Shown: one piece after another, positions 1 to 10,960 of the stretch
How positions within the stretch are numbered: the stretch's first letter is position 1
Layout of the letters: every line of letters begins with the position of its first letter
DNA from: Sphagnum compactum
Taxonomy: Eukaryota; Bryophyta; Sphagnopsida; Sphagnales
Assembly (NCBI GenBank): GCA_965153455.1
Contig: OZ234504.1
Location: 682,001-746,000 of the forward strand
Length of the DNA stretch: 64,000 bases
Direction of reading: 5' to 3'
Notes under the pieces: model-generated
Seen by the model: the letters and a program-made list of their open reading frames with translations, nothing else
What the model was told of the DNA's origin: nothing
Databases searched by the model: none
Translations under genes and position numbers: made by a program

Positions 1-1240
1 AATTCCAATGATGAAATGTCCTTTTAGCCTAATTAAACCTATAAAATAAAATAGAAACAAAAGGTGCTTGGTGCTTACCTAGGGGTCTGACCTTGTGGAG
101 GGGGGAAAAGAGAGCGGCCATGCCCTTGCACACACACACACACACACATGGCCCCCCCACCCCCTTTGGGCCCAGAAAAAGAAGATTTGACCAAGCAAGG
201 AAGGAACCAGATTCTAGTAGTTCCAAGATCTTGGATGCCCCCTCCCTTGCCTTGCCAATACATGGCTATTTGAGAGTCAAAATTTGCACAATTAGTATGT
301 ATGTATGTATGTATGTATGGAGTACAGTTTAATCATGATGGAATATTTCACCAATATCATCTTCATCATACCTTGTATGCAAACAACAAACAAATATGGC
401 GTATTCCTTGTGGAATCTAGCTTTATAGCTTTCACCTTTTTTTTGGTTGTAGTTGGGAAAGCCTTCAACTACAACACGCTACCCTTGTTGTTTTTTTTTG
501 TTGTTTCTAACCCTTTCACAAACTCCATTAGCTAGTCCATCCATGCCACCCACCACACTAACCCATCTCAACACTAGACTACTCTTATGTTGTGGGGTCA
601 ACACTTTGCCTTCTCTTCTCTTCTCTTCTCTTCTTCTTTCGGCCCAACAACAACGCTAAGCTTAGCTCATGTGGGTCATGGAACAAAGCATTCAAGCGGC
701 CACTACTATGATGCTGAAGAAGATAAATGGCATTCCTGAATTTAATGTGTTGAGCTAAATTATAATACCTATTTCTCACACCACCTCCCACAATTTAAAT
801 CCCAATTTTGTTTTCACGAGCCGTAAAACTTGGACCTCTCAATCTCCTTATTTTCTCTAGTTTAAAAAATTAACATAGAAAGAGCTTAATATTCTTTATC
901 CGATTCTTTCAAGTAACATGGAATAACACCAAAATGTGCAATGGAAGATGGGTAAGTAAATAAAAAAGAGAAATTGGCACAACCACTCACAATACCAAAC
1001 TCAAGACTCCCAAAATGAAACCCAAAAAAAGGGAAAAGATAAGAAATAATAACAATAATAAAATAGATATATATATATATATATATGTATTAGAGAGCTT
1101 TTTCCTTAAAAGAAGGAAATTGGTTCCGTGGCCTGCACCCAAGCTTGTTGACCCCTGAATTTCTGGTGTTGACGAGGTGACGATCGGGGCCCCCCGGGCC
1201 TCTCCCCCCAAATTTGGGGTCTCGACCCCTCATTCGGGAC
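1..1240. other. Intergenic DNA with microsatellites, no gene seen
   Basis: No conserved protein is recognisable on either strand. The stretch holds simple repeats: a CA run near 129-148, GTAT repeats near 296-320, TTCTC repeats near 612-632 and an AT run near 1068-1086. Short ORFs here are low-complexity and look like chance. The right-hand part probably contains the promoter of the PLATZ gene that follows. Confidence 0.6.
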
Positions 1241-1710
1241 TTGACTCTTCCTCCTTCCCAAGAGCTTTGCCTGTTTTTTCCTCGTCGCTTTTTCTTTTGT
1301 TGCGCACGCAGCTTTTGCTGCACAGATCGGGTTTTGTTGCGATTCCTTTCTACATACAACAGATCTGCAGATTGTGTCAGAAGCGCACGAACGCATCACA
1401 TCCCATCACATCCCATCCCATCGCATCACATCTTGTACATACTTGTTCTAGAACTTGAGCGCACTTTCTTTTTCTTCTTCTTTTTCTCATTCAATTGTGG
1501 GCTTCTTTGTGTCATCAGAGATTTGGAGCTTTTTGATGCTCAGCTTGCCAAGTCGCGCAGTTCGACGGCAATAATCTCTCTCGAGCTTGTGTAGCAAAAG
1601 CCCAATTACACTTCTTATAGTGGCAGAAGAGACTCGGCTCTGATCTGAGCACGTTTAAGAATCTGTTACAACTTCTGCTGCAGCATCAAGAAGCGAGCAA
1701 GCTCTTTGCC

Positions 1711-1734
1711 ATGGATCTGCTGGAATTTGTGTGA
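1711..1734 (+). promoter_or_regulatory. Short upstream ORF in the presumed PLATZ leader
   Basis: An ATG in a strong start context (GCCATGG) opens a 7-codon frame (MDLLEFV) that ends 118 bases before the chosen PLATZ start codon. If the transcript starts upstream, as the pyrimidine-rich leader from about 1250 suggests, this uORF would lie in the 5' UTR and could lower translation of the main ORF. That it is transcribed is inference. Confidence 0.35.
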
Positions 1735-1852
1735 TATCTATAGAATTTGTTTCCAGCTTTTGACAAGAGACTTCCCGTGCGGCCGGTGTGTTGTTGTTTC
1801 TGCCATCTCCTGGAAAGTCGGCCAGCTTGTGACGGCAACCGCAGCAGCAGAG

Positions 1853-3632
1853 ATGGCGATCTCGACTCAACCGGCCCCGGGTTCGTCGGCTGCAGGCCTG
1901 ATGGGTGGCGCCCAAACATCAGCGTATACCAAAGTGGAGCAAATGGTAAGAACCCATATTGACTGATCAATCTATCACAAAGTTCTCGTCATCCATCTGT
2001 GAATTCCGAGAGATCAACAGTACTAGAGTCGAGAGAGTAATCCTGGAAGCTCGAGTTCTGGAGCTTTGAAGGATACTACTAAACATAAGAGCAAAGAATA
2101 TGAACTCACAAGTTCTCGATCAGAGTCTTTCACATGAACGGGATAAGATGCAGAAGGGGGTTCATGATGATCTGCAGTAGCTAGCTGTGGATATATCGCA
2201 GCGTGCCTGATGGTGATATATAGGGTGCAGTGCAGCAGTTGGTGAATTTTTGTGAGAGATCATCATTGTGAAAATTTCTGTGCAGGGAGGGACAGTGCAG
2301 CTCATGGACGAGGAGGAAGAGGAGGAGGAGGAGGAGGAATACTACTCCAAGGTGGAAGAGGCGGCGGAGGGGCCGGCCTGGTTGAAACCAATGCTTAAGG
2401 CCAATTTCTTCCTCAATTGCCCGGTTCATGGGATGCTCAACAGAAGCGAGTGTAATCTCTTCTGCCTGAACTGCATGGGCAATGGCATCTGCTCCGCTTG
2501 CGCCCATGCCAACCACAAGGACCACCACGTTGTACAGGTACAAAAGACTAGCGACATGTGGAGAGGACTTCTAGAGATGAGAGTGTGCAGAACAGGTATG
2601 AAGCTGATTGCAAGGGTTTCGGAGGTGTAGCAGTTGTTTCGAGTTGTTGAATTTCGCTGAAAGAAATGTAGCTACATGAGATCGTCAGCTCTAGATGAAC
2701 TCTCTAGTACTCATTTGCTTGGGAATCCGCTGCCTTTTCTCAGATTCGGCGCTCGTCTTACCACGACGTGATCCGCGTGTCGGAGATTCAGAAGGTGCTG
2801 GACATCACCAATGTGCAGACGTACATCATCAACAGTGCGCGAATTGTGTTCCTTAACGAGAGGCCGCAACCCCGAGCAGCCAAGGGCGTCACCAACACTT
2901 GTGAGTCGTGCGAGCGCAGCCTTCTCGACAATTTCAGATTCTGCTCCCTCGGCTGCAAGGTACACATGCATGATGAGAGCTAAACTAGATGCTGCACAAC
3001 AGCTGAATCTCCAGAGATATATTGTTCCGATGATGATCTGACCTACCTTGCAGAAGAACTCGTCCGGTCATGATCACCCAAATCTGGACACTGAACCCAG
3101 GTTCTTGTGTGATGTTGTTACAATGGTACAACAGCTTGAAGGCATCAAAAGACATGGCGATCTCTCCTTCGTAGTGCAACCAAGGACCTTACTGCAAGGT
3201 GCAGCAGGGAACGGCGCGGGCGCGTCCAGACTAGCCGCACGAGCTTGCGACTCCTCAGAGACCTCGTCTTCGACAGTACAGAAGAAAGCAGTGCGGTCAA
3301 GGAGGGTATCGCAGCTACAGTCTTCCTCCGCGACGTTCAATCGCTCGTCATTCCAGTGCGCCATTTCGCAAGCGGAGCATGATCTGAATGATCAGTCGAC
3401 GTCGGAGGAAGGTGCCGCTGCCGATATTGCAGGCGGTCACAAGACATACGAGCAAGCCGGCAGCTGGAACAATGGCAACGTCCCAATGCAGCCGACCTCC
3501 AGCCACAACCAGCTCCTCGTCGATTTATCACCGCGCACACCTCCTAGACCTTCCAGTACCACCAGCTGCTCTAGTCTCCATTCGCCAAAGAGACGAAAAG
3601 GCGTACCTCATAGAGCTCCGCTCGGAGCTTGA
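1853..3632 (+). CDS. PLATZ zinc-binding transcription factor (4 exons)
   Basis: Exons 1853-1945, 2286-2537, 2744-2959 and 3054-3632 join with GT-AG introns in constant phase 0 and give 379 residues. PLATZ proteins are plant-specific zinc-dependent DNA-binding regulators that bind A/T-rich DNA, usually as repressors, in the nucleus. Exon 2 has an acidic run (nine Glu after LMD) and then the first zinc-ligand set: [27 protein letters not shown] and HKDHHVVQ. Exon 3 is the most conserved block: [47 protein letters not shown] and FRFCSLGCK. The exon borders after HHVVQ and after SLGCK are where plant PLATZ genes are usually split. The ~190-residue C-terminal exon is Ser/Pro-rich, poorly conserved and carries [11 protein letters not shown]-like stretches. 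The start at 1853 is chosen because it follows a GC-rich leader and stays in frame through the exon 1 donor. A downstream ATG in exon 2 (LMDEEE) is an alternative start. Confidence 0.93.
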
Positions 3633-5200
3633 CAATGCATTGCAAATCCTGGTTTGCAGTTGCATATCCAGGCTCTAATTCACCCATGGATCTCGAGATG
3701 TCCCTCAGTCAGTCTCAAGACTTGTACAACATCCACAATTACACGGGCACTTCGCGAGGTTTGCGAAGATCTGCATCACGAACTTCGATCGTCTCTGTGC
3801 ATATTCAATCTATTGTAGATCGATCTAGATATGAAATACAATAGCTGCACGCTAGCTACTGTACATCACCAGCTACCTAGCTTACTGTCCAGATGCAATA
3901 CTCTTACTCCTGTACCATAGCAGCTTGATAGATCCTGCAGCCAGTACTGGCCACAGTGTGAGCTCGCCTGATCAATTGTAAACCCATAGCTCAAAAGGGT
4001 GATGGCACTGTATCTAGACCAGCTGGGTGGAAATCTAGAGCGCGACTGTCGAGCAGCTGATCGACTAGCAATCTAACAACAACATGTCGAGCTGCTTCGC
4101 ATGTCGATCTGCAGGGCCCAGATCCAAAAAAACATTTCTCACCTTGGGTGGCCTGCATGATCATCACAGTGTAGAAACTTGCGCTCGGTGTAATAATACT
4201 ACTCTCGAAGTCTCCAACAATATAGTTGTCTAGATTCCTACAGCTAGCTTCTTGCGAGGTACATGCATGTTGAGATCATGAAACTGTGCCTGCATGAGAA
4301 ACATGTAAAGAAAATGTAGTACTAGTCTCTGGCAGCAGCTTGCAGCAGTTGATTAAGATCTGCTGCTGCTGCTGCTGCTGAATCTTAGATCCAGCACTAG
4401 ACATGGATAATATTTTCTACCTTGCAACTAAGAGCTTGCATTAATGCGGCTCATGGGTTTGATCACATTGTACATACTGATCAATCCCGCATGATCTGTA
4501 AATGATCCTGCAGATCATCATGTACTTTATGTATGAACATAATATTATTGCTCCTGAAACGCTCGCGGAAGACGAGCTGTGCATCAGGCTGCGATTACAC
4601 TAGAACTACTGGGTCATGGATGTTTACCATTACAGCTAGCTCAAGGAGCTTAGCTTGCAGTAGGTCTACTTGTTGTTGTTGCAGCAGCCTCCAATATCAG
4701 AGCTCAAAGCGGATTATGCTTATTTGATCTATCTCCATAAATCTAAACTTTGGTGAGGAGCTTTAGTTCTTGGGAATTTTCGTTTTTCCAAAACTTCATT
4801 TCTGCATCATTAAATCTGCTTCAGCAACACCTCACTGGATTGTACGAAGCTTTCCATTCTAAAAGGCTCTGGCATAGAGCTCGATTAACTTGCTCCAAGT
4901 CCGGCTGCTTCCTCTGGCCTCCTCCCCCCTCCCTTAATTTGCATGGTTCCATCTCTATCCCCCCCCCCCATTTTACAAAGAGAAAATCACTACGCAATCC
5001 GATGATCGTTGCTGCAAACAAAGATCTACAAGAGCAGCAGCGACGACAACGTGAGCACCACCGCACCACCGCAGAGAGTTCGATTACTAAGCTTTGAAAC
5101 CCCACAAAAAGAGCATTGGGGGAATCCCGGTTCTCGAACGGATATGGACTGATCCCTAGCAGATGAGATCAGCAGCGTTTGGCCAGCCAGCCGCGAGGCG
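3633..5200. other. PLATZ 3' region and intergenic DNA
   Basis: No conserved protein is seen. The first few hundred bases after the stop are likely the 3' UTR. There is a GCT repeat near 4362-4381 and a C run near 4961-4970. Small ORFs here show no protein-like composition. Confidence 0.5.
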
Positions 5201-5219
5201 GTTATCGAAACGCCTGGGG

Positions 5220-5645
5220 GTAGGTTTGTACTATCCCCCGGTTATAATCTGGCACCCGACGGATGCCCAGGCGTCCCCAGGCCCATATTGTCACGCATGG
5301 CCGGCACTGCAGTTGGAGTTCTGGTACCGGGATTGATACCCGCATCGAGGAGGAAGAGGGAAGAGGCGTCGTACCCGCAACCGACGCCCATGCATCCCCC
5401 GAGATTGTCCCGATTCGATTCGACGGCCGGCGCTGAGTAGAGTTTTTATACCCGGATCGAGGAGGAAAGAGGCGTTCCGCGTTGAGGCGTAGGTTGATAA
5501 GATCCTCCGGTTATATTCTGGGCCCTGGCCCCACCCGATGCCCACGCATCCCCCAAGACTGTCCCGTTTCGATTCGATGGGCGGCGATGAGGCTGGAGTT
5601 TTGATACCCGGATTGATACCCGAATTCAGGAGCAGGAGGAAAAAT
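5220..5645. repeat. GC-rich imperfect repeat, three copies
   Basis: Three diverged copies of a roughly 110-160 bp unit lie in tandem, around 5250-5380, 5375-5480 and 5535-5645. Shared words are GATGCCCA(G/C)GC(A)TCCCC, TGTCCCGATTCGATTCGA, the GGCCGGC-type block, TTGATACCCGGATTG and GAGGAGGAAGAG. A CCGGTTATAATCTGG word at 5238 recurs as CCGGTTATATTCTGG near 5506. The block ends just upstream of the presumed FTRV leader. It may be promoter-proximal or merely a local duplication. Confidence 0.65.
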
Positions 5646-5659
5646 TGCGTTCGTCCGTT

Positions 5660-6559
5660 CGGCGCTGCGTGCGTTTGCGTGTTTGTGAGTGTTTGGATTT
5701 TGTTCCGTTGGCTATGGCGATCACAGATTTGCGAGGAATCTGTTCCGTCGGGATTTGCAATCTGCTTGTCCAATTATTCGACTGATAAACTACTGCGGAG
5801 AGTTTTCAGCTGTTGGATTCCTCCCGTAGCAAGGTACCTTCAGTTCAATGATCTTGAATTTTCCCTTTGGCATTTGGTTTCTTGTGTGATTCGCAGACAT
5901 GAATCTTTCTTCTACTTAGTGGCATCGGGCTTTCCTTTGTCTTCCCTTTCAGATTCTGCTGCTGTTTTGTTTCTGCTGCGAGTTTTGAGGAAAAAAACTC
6001 TGCAAAGTGCAGTATTGCGCCGTGCCGTGTTGTGCGTTCGTTTCATCAGGTATGGATGGCTCTTCGGCGTGACTGAGAAAGCTTGCTGCATCTGTTGTGT
6101 CCATCCCTAGGCCCTTCTTGGTCCTCACGAGCGAGCGAGAGAGGTAACAGGTTTTTTTGCGTTCTTTGTACATCCGCAATCCTCGGTTGATGCTGTACCG
6201 CAGCGCAATCAGTCTAGGGCAAAGGATCTGTGATTCTTTTCTGCCCCTGTCTGCTTACTGCTGTGGTAGAACCGATTCTAGATTGCTGTAAGCTTTCTGG
6301 CTATGTGCATGGTAGTGAGGCTCCCTGAATTAGGTCATTATGTTTGGAAAACAACTGGAATCTCGCTCTGTTGCATTGTGTTACCCTATGTTAGGCGTTG
6401 CTCTGATGTTCCTCTGCAGAATGTGTGTCCTTATTTACTGCTTAATCTTTAGTTTGTGCTTGAGAAGAGTGTTTTTTTTTTCGGTCCCTAATGCTGTGGC
6501 TCCTTTATCCTTCAGGCTTTTGTGAATTAGAAGGATAGAAGAACTATCTGAGCTTCTGA
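5660..6559 (+). other. Presumed FTRV leader/promoter region
   Basis: About 900 bases between the GC-rich repeat and the FTRV start hold no conserved protein. The T-rich composition, candidate donors (for example GCAAGGTACC near 5829 and TCAGGTATGG near 6047) and a pyrimidine-tract acceptor (TTTATCCTTCAG, near 6515) suggest a spliced 5' UTR. This is inference from splice-like words only. Confidence 0.35.
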
Positions 6560-7219
6560 ATGGCATCTCCTGTGTGTATTCTGCACCAACAAAGTTTGTC
6601 ACTGATGACAGCCATTGTCTCGCCATCATCCTCTACTGGTATCTTGCCACCACAGTCAAAAGGGTATCAATTGGCTGCTACTGCTATTTCTTGTCCTCTG
6701 TCACAAACCCTACTACCATGCTTGCCAAAATGTGACCTAGTTCAGGGAGTGACGGCACTGAGGAGGAGATGCAGAGCATCATCTCCTGTGCAGCAAAGAG
6801 CTTTGCTTCTCCGTAGTTGCCAAGCATCCCATGTTGGAGAGAAATTTTCTGCATCTTCTTCATCATGTTTTAATAGCTCAAAAGTGGATGTTGTGAGGAG
6901 GCCTGGTCAACATGTCGTTTGTGAAACTGCTGTTGAGGTTGGAGAAGGAGCTCTGTCCAGCGAAGGAGGCCATCAAAAAGCAGAGGTGGGAAACAGGGTC
7001 AGAGTGAAGGGGCCATTGATTGTTTATCATGTGCCCAAAAATCCCAAGTTTGACATTGGGGGATTGGAAGGAGAAGTGAAGGATGTCATTTTTCAACACA
7101 AGGGGAGGCCTGTGTCAGCCACCTTCCCTTACAAAGTGCAGTTCAACATAGAGCTTGAGGAGAAGAAGGTCAAATTTTTCGCTCATCTAAGAGATGACGA
7201 ATTTGACGTTGTTGAGTAA
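6560..7219 (+). CDS. FTRV: Ferredoxin-thioredoxin reductase, variable (A) subunit
   Basis: This 219-residue intronless ORF encodes the small non-catalytic subunit of plastid ferredoxin-thioredoxin reductase. The enzyme passes electrons from photosystem I ferredoxin to thioredoxins and so switches on Calvin-cycle enzymes in light. The conserved barrel domain is at about residues 147-219: VGNRVRVKGPLIVYHVPK, LEGEVKDVIFQHKGR, SATFPYKVQF and KFFAHLRDDEFDVVE, the last being the family's usual C-terminal signature. The first ~110 residues are Ser/Thr/Ala-rich with few acidic residues, as expected of a chloroplast transit peptide. The protein is slightly longer than the roughly 180 residues of angiosperm forms, all in the N-terminal extension. 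No in-frame ATG nearer the domain fits better. Confidence 0.93.
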   Translation: MASPVCILHQQSLSLMTAIVSPSSSTGILPPQSKGYQLAATAISCPLSQTLLPCLPKCDLVQGVTALRRRCRASSPVQQRALLLRSCQASHVGEKFSASSSSCFNSSKVDVVRRPGQHVVCETAVEVGEGALSSEGGHQKAEVGNRVRVKGPLIVYHVPKNPKFDIGGLEGEVKDVIFQHKGRPVSATFPYKVQFNIELEEKKVKFFAHLRDDEFDVVE

Positions 7220-10200
7220 GCGTACTGTGAGAAGGGAGGTAGTAGAACTGTGGATAGCTGCTTTCCACTGCGGGCTGGATTGCAAGCTCAAATGTCAAGA
7301 AAGGTTTTTGCATTTTCTAAGACATAGACCTTGCAACCATTGTCAGCAGTTGTTCCGGGCATGTTTTTGGAGGCTGGCAACTGTTCAGGATGTGCATTGT
7401 TCTTACTGGAAGACAGGATACCCCCTTTGGTCTCTGTTGCCCATTTTGGGCCTCTGTATTTCAAAGATTGAAGTCTGCAGTGTGTTGGACACCAACCATA
7501 GATTTTTTCACAAGAAACACAATGAGTTTCCAATGACACTGAATTTCATACACTGAATTATATTCTCCAACAGCACATTTTTGTTTGTACTTTTGCTCAA
7601 TTCTGCAATTTCCTCTTTCTGCTAACATGAAAACACAAGATCATAAAAGATTAAGGGGTTCATCGGGTACTGTTGAGATGCAATAAGTTGCCAGCAAGGT
7701 GAAACTTCTCCAGAAATTGAATGATAAAGGAAGCCCTAACAGCAGTTTTGTGTGCAATGGATGCAGAAACAAACATGAAGACCCATTGGAATGAAGAGTC
7801 TGAATGATGACACAAAGCGACCCTGCTGTAGCTGCACCCTCAGATCTCAAAAGACTTGCAGATGCAATACACTATCAAGCTGCAATTCATCAAGTTTCAC
7901 TATGTCCAGTGGTAGAGAACTCTGTGTGAGTCAGATACACATATGAAACTCCACCCAAGTTATAGAGTCACCTGCAACAATGTAGTCAAACATAAACTGA
8001 GTTTGTGGCTGGCCAATCCAGGTGAAGATGTCTTGCCTCAAGCATCTGCTGCAACTGTACCCTGTTGCATCAGAATCTGTTCAATAAGTCACACATACCA
8101 ACACCTGCACAAGAAAGAAACATGAGTTCAAGTTGAAATCCTGAGTGTTGGCATGACAAAGTCTATGCTGACAATACATTGAAGCTCCAAACCTTCACAT
8201 CCATAGCAAGGGAAAATGTGAACCAACCTTACTTCCTTACTTTAGAGTTAGTCCAGAATTGTGGATCCTCTTGCAGCACAAATTGCATTTCTGAAGAAGG
8301 ATCCATTGTAGCCTTTGCAACCTGTGGGGTCATTGTTACCACAGATCTTTGAGCTGTGACCATGGCCTTCACACTTCCCAGAATGAAGTTTGATAACTTG
8401 AATGTCCCTAGTCTAGGCACACCTATGCTCACAGTTCCGAATTGTAGCTGGGTTTGTTGTGTGCTTTGACAATTGTCAGCACTGCTGCAAGTTTCATATA
8501 CTGATCAAAAAATGCAGCTGCTCCCATTCAGAGATTTAGCTTGCTTAAATCCGAGGAAGTTGAGGAAGCAGAGTCTGAAACAAGGGTGTTTGCTTCTATT
8601 TGAGAATGTAATACAGCAGCTCCTGCAGACATGAAAGCTGCCATGTAGGTGCACTGGTTTCCTCAAAGATTGCTGGTAGCTCCAGTTTTGGTTGCAATCC
8701 TGAGAGCTGCTGGGCAGGGCCAGCTGCAGCCTTGTTGGTACGACGAGACAAATGAAATTGACCATCGATGGTAGTGGCAACAGATGCATGGTCAGGAGTT
8801 TGGTCACACACATTGACACCTTTTCCAGAGTTTGAAAGAATTGCTGGACATTTGATCCACCCTTCCCTTCCCAATTTCTAGTTCCTTATACTGTTTCTGG
8901 GTTCATGCAACCTTGAGATTCCAGCAGTTTGCTTCACATTCAACTTCCTAACCTTAGACAAACAAAAGGTTTTTGGGGGCTCCAGAGTTTCTCCAGTGAA
9001 CAGTCTGCCACTCAAGCTCCTACCCACCAGAACTCACACACCTGTTATCCTTTGTATCCCAATCTCCTTTGCATCCTCACCCACACCCAGTGATATTGAG
9101 TAGTGGTAGACTGTACATGAGGTGGTATGTGAAATTCAGCAAACCAAGCAGATGCTCATGATAGCATCCATCAATGCTCTATTTAGAGAGTTTTGCAATA
9201 AAAGTTCTAAGAGCATCCCGCGCAATGTATTAAGTTGGGACAATATCGTTGCATTGTAGTTGCGACAATATCATTGTTTATCACATTCAAATTGAGTGTT
9301 AAATATTCGTCCCTCTGCCATCAATAAACATTGTACTCTATGGGAGCATTTGAACATCACTCATGGGCTGACCACTGCGACTGGCCAATCAATAGCAATC
9401 AATTGTGACCAGTCTTTTTCAAGGCCTCTTCACAGTGACCCATGGTATCTTACATGAATTTATAGAGCCCAATTTTCACACCACCGGCGCTGGCTTCATC
9501 CAGTATTTGACAAACAGGCCATTTTACTGCTGCCACTAAAGAGAGTCTTAAAAGGTATCTCTAATGACAACGGTACACTAGCTTGTATACAGTACTTCGA
9601 ATGAGGCACAGCCTTTACACAAGGCAAAAATCAGTTTGGACCTGTACATGTGATACAGTGACTTTAAACAAGTCCGTAAAATGACTGCTTTTGATTGGCG
9701 CCTGCAGTAGCACTTAAAAAGTGTCTCACTATATGCTGTGACATTGATTTTTCATGTTTATGGGTGCTGCCAGGAAAATAAATTAACACTCTATGTCAGA
9801 TGGGCTGAAAAAAGGTAGAGGCCTAAATAGCAGGTGTTGGTGCACCCACACTAATAACAAAGCCAACAATAACAGGCAGACATGAAATTTGATGCACACA
9901 GTGGAAAGTTCAAATTTGTTGCAGTGAATTTTGGGATGGTTGAAGGTCAAATGATTGGCATCTCAAGGAGGAATTGCAGAAGAGCTGAGGTGCGGATCAG
10001 AATTCAAGACTTGGGTGAGAAGCTTGTGTACAAATTCATGGTCAATTCCATTGATCAAGTTTTATGGTTGTGACAATTCAAACAACAGAATTTCTCTAGA
10101 GAAAAATCTGAACCACAGTGCATCCATTAGAGAGGGCCCTTATGTACACAGAAGCAGCAGTGACAGACTCTGTCATCGCCTGTACTATGAAAGGATTCTC

Positions 10201-10960
10201 ACCTTTCATTTCCTTCGCTGTAAGAAACAGGATGCACACTGTAAGTCACAGCTGCCCTGGCTGCTCTATCTGCTCTTTTTTTTCCAGTGATGTGTTCTAA
10301 AGAGGCCATCTATGTGGAAACAATGTTTCCAGTATATATAACTCAGCACAGAATTCTAATGATTCTCTTCCAAACTGTGCAGGAATCACATCAAAGAAGT
10401 GTGCCTGTTCTTCCTGAGGTTCCGTAGCCATTCCTCACCAGTAGGTAGCAAGACCCAACATAAATTACAGAATTCCTCATCAGCTTAGGGCTACAAGACA
10501 GACTTTTTGCTCTTCTTGGACTGGAACATTGTCTGCCTAAACAGAGATACCAAAAATGGCTGCGCTGGAAAGGCAACACTGCCCTGATTTTCCTCTTGCT
10601 GTATCTTAAGAGCACTTTGGCTCAAGAAAAGAGATGCCTACTTTTGGGCATTTTGTGGAGTCCAAGATCTAGAACATTCACCTCACTTCAGATCTCCAAA
10701 GTCAATGTCATCATCTGCAAAGAAAAACAAAGAGCACTGAAATCATCATGCTTTATCCATGTTTGCTGCAAACGTACATTCTTGTCTTCTGGAGAGCTTA
10801 CCACCAACATTCAGGAACTTGTATGGTACCAGAAGAAAGGTTGACAGTAAATGTAAGATTTACAAGGGAGAAAAAAAGAGCACCCATACATCCTCACAGC
10901 AGATAAAACCTCAAACAAACATCCATGAGAGAATATGGTGAAAGGTGATGCAAAGGAACA
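7220..10960. other. Between convergent FTRV and TIGR01589 genes; no gene recognised
   Basis: 3.7 kb of mid-GC DNA with scattered short ORFs on both strands. I looked at a minus-strand ORF at 8596-8874 and one at 8229-8432, and a plus-strand ORF at 9882-10073. None shows a known domain, and flanking splice signals do not extend them convincingly. The 3' UTRs of the two converging genes occupy the ends. A non-coding transcript in the middle cannot be excluded. Confidence 0.45.

Noticed and set aside
8505-8874. Overlapping minus-strand ORFs as a separate gene
   Set aside because: Neither frame shows a known domain, and no splice-consistent extension was found.
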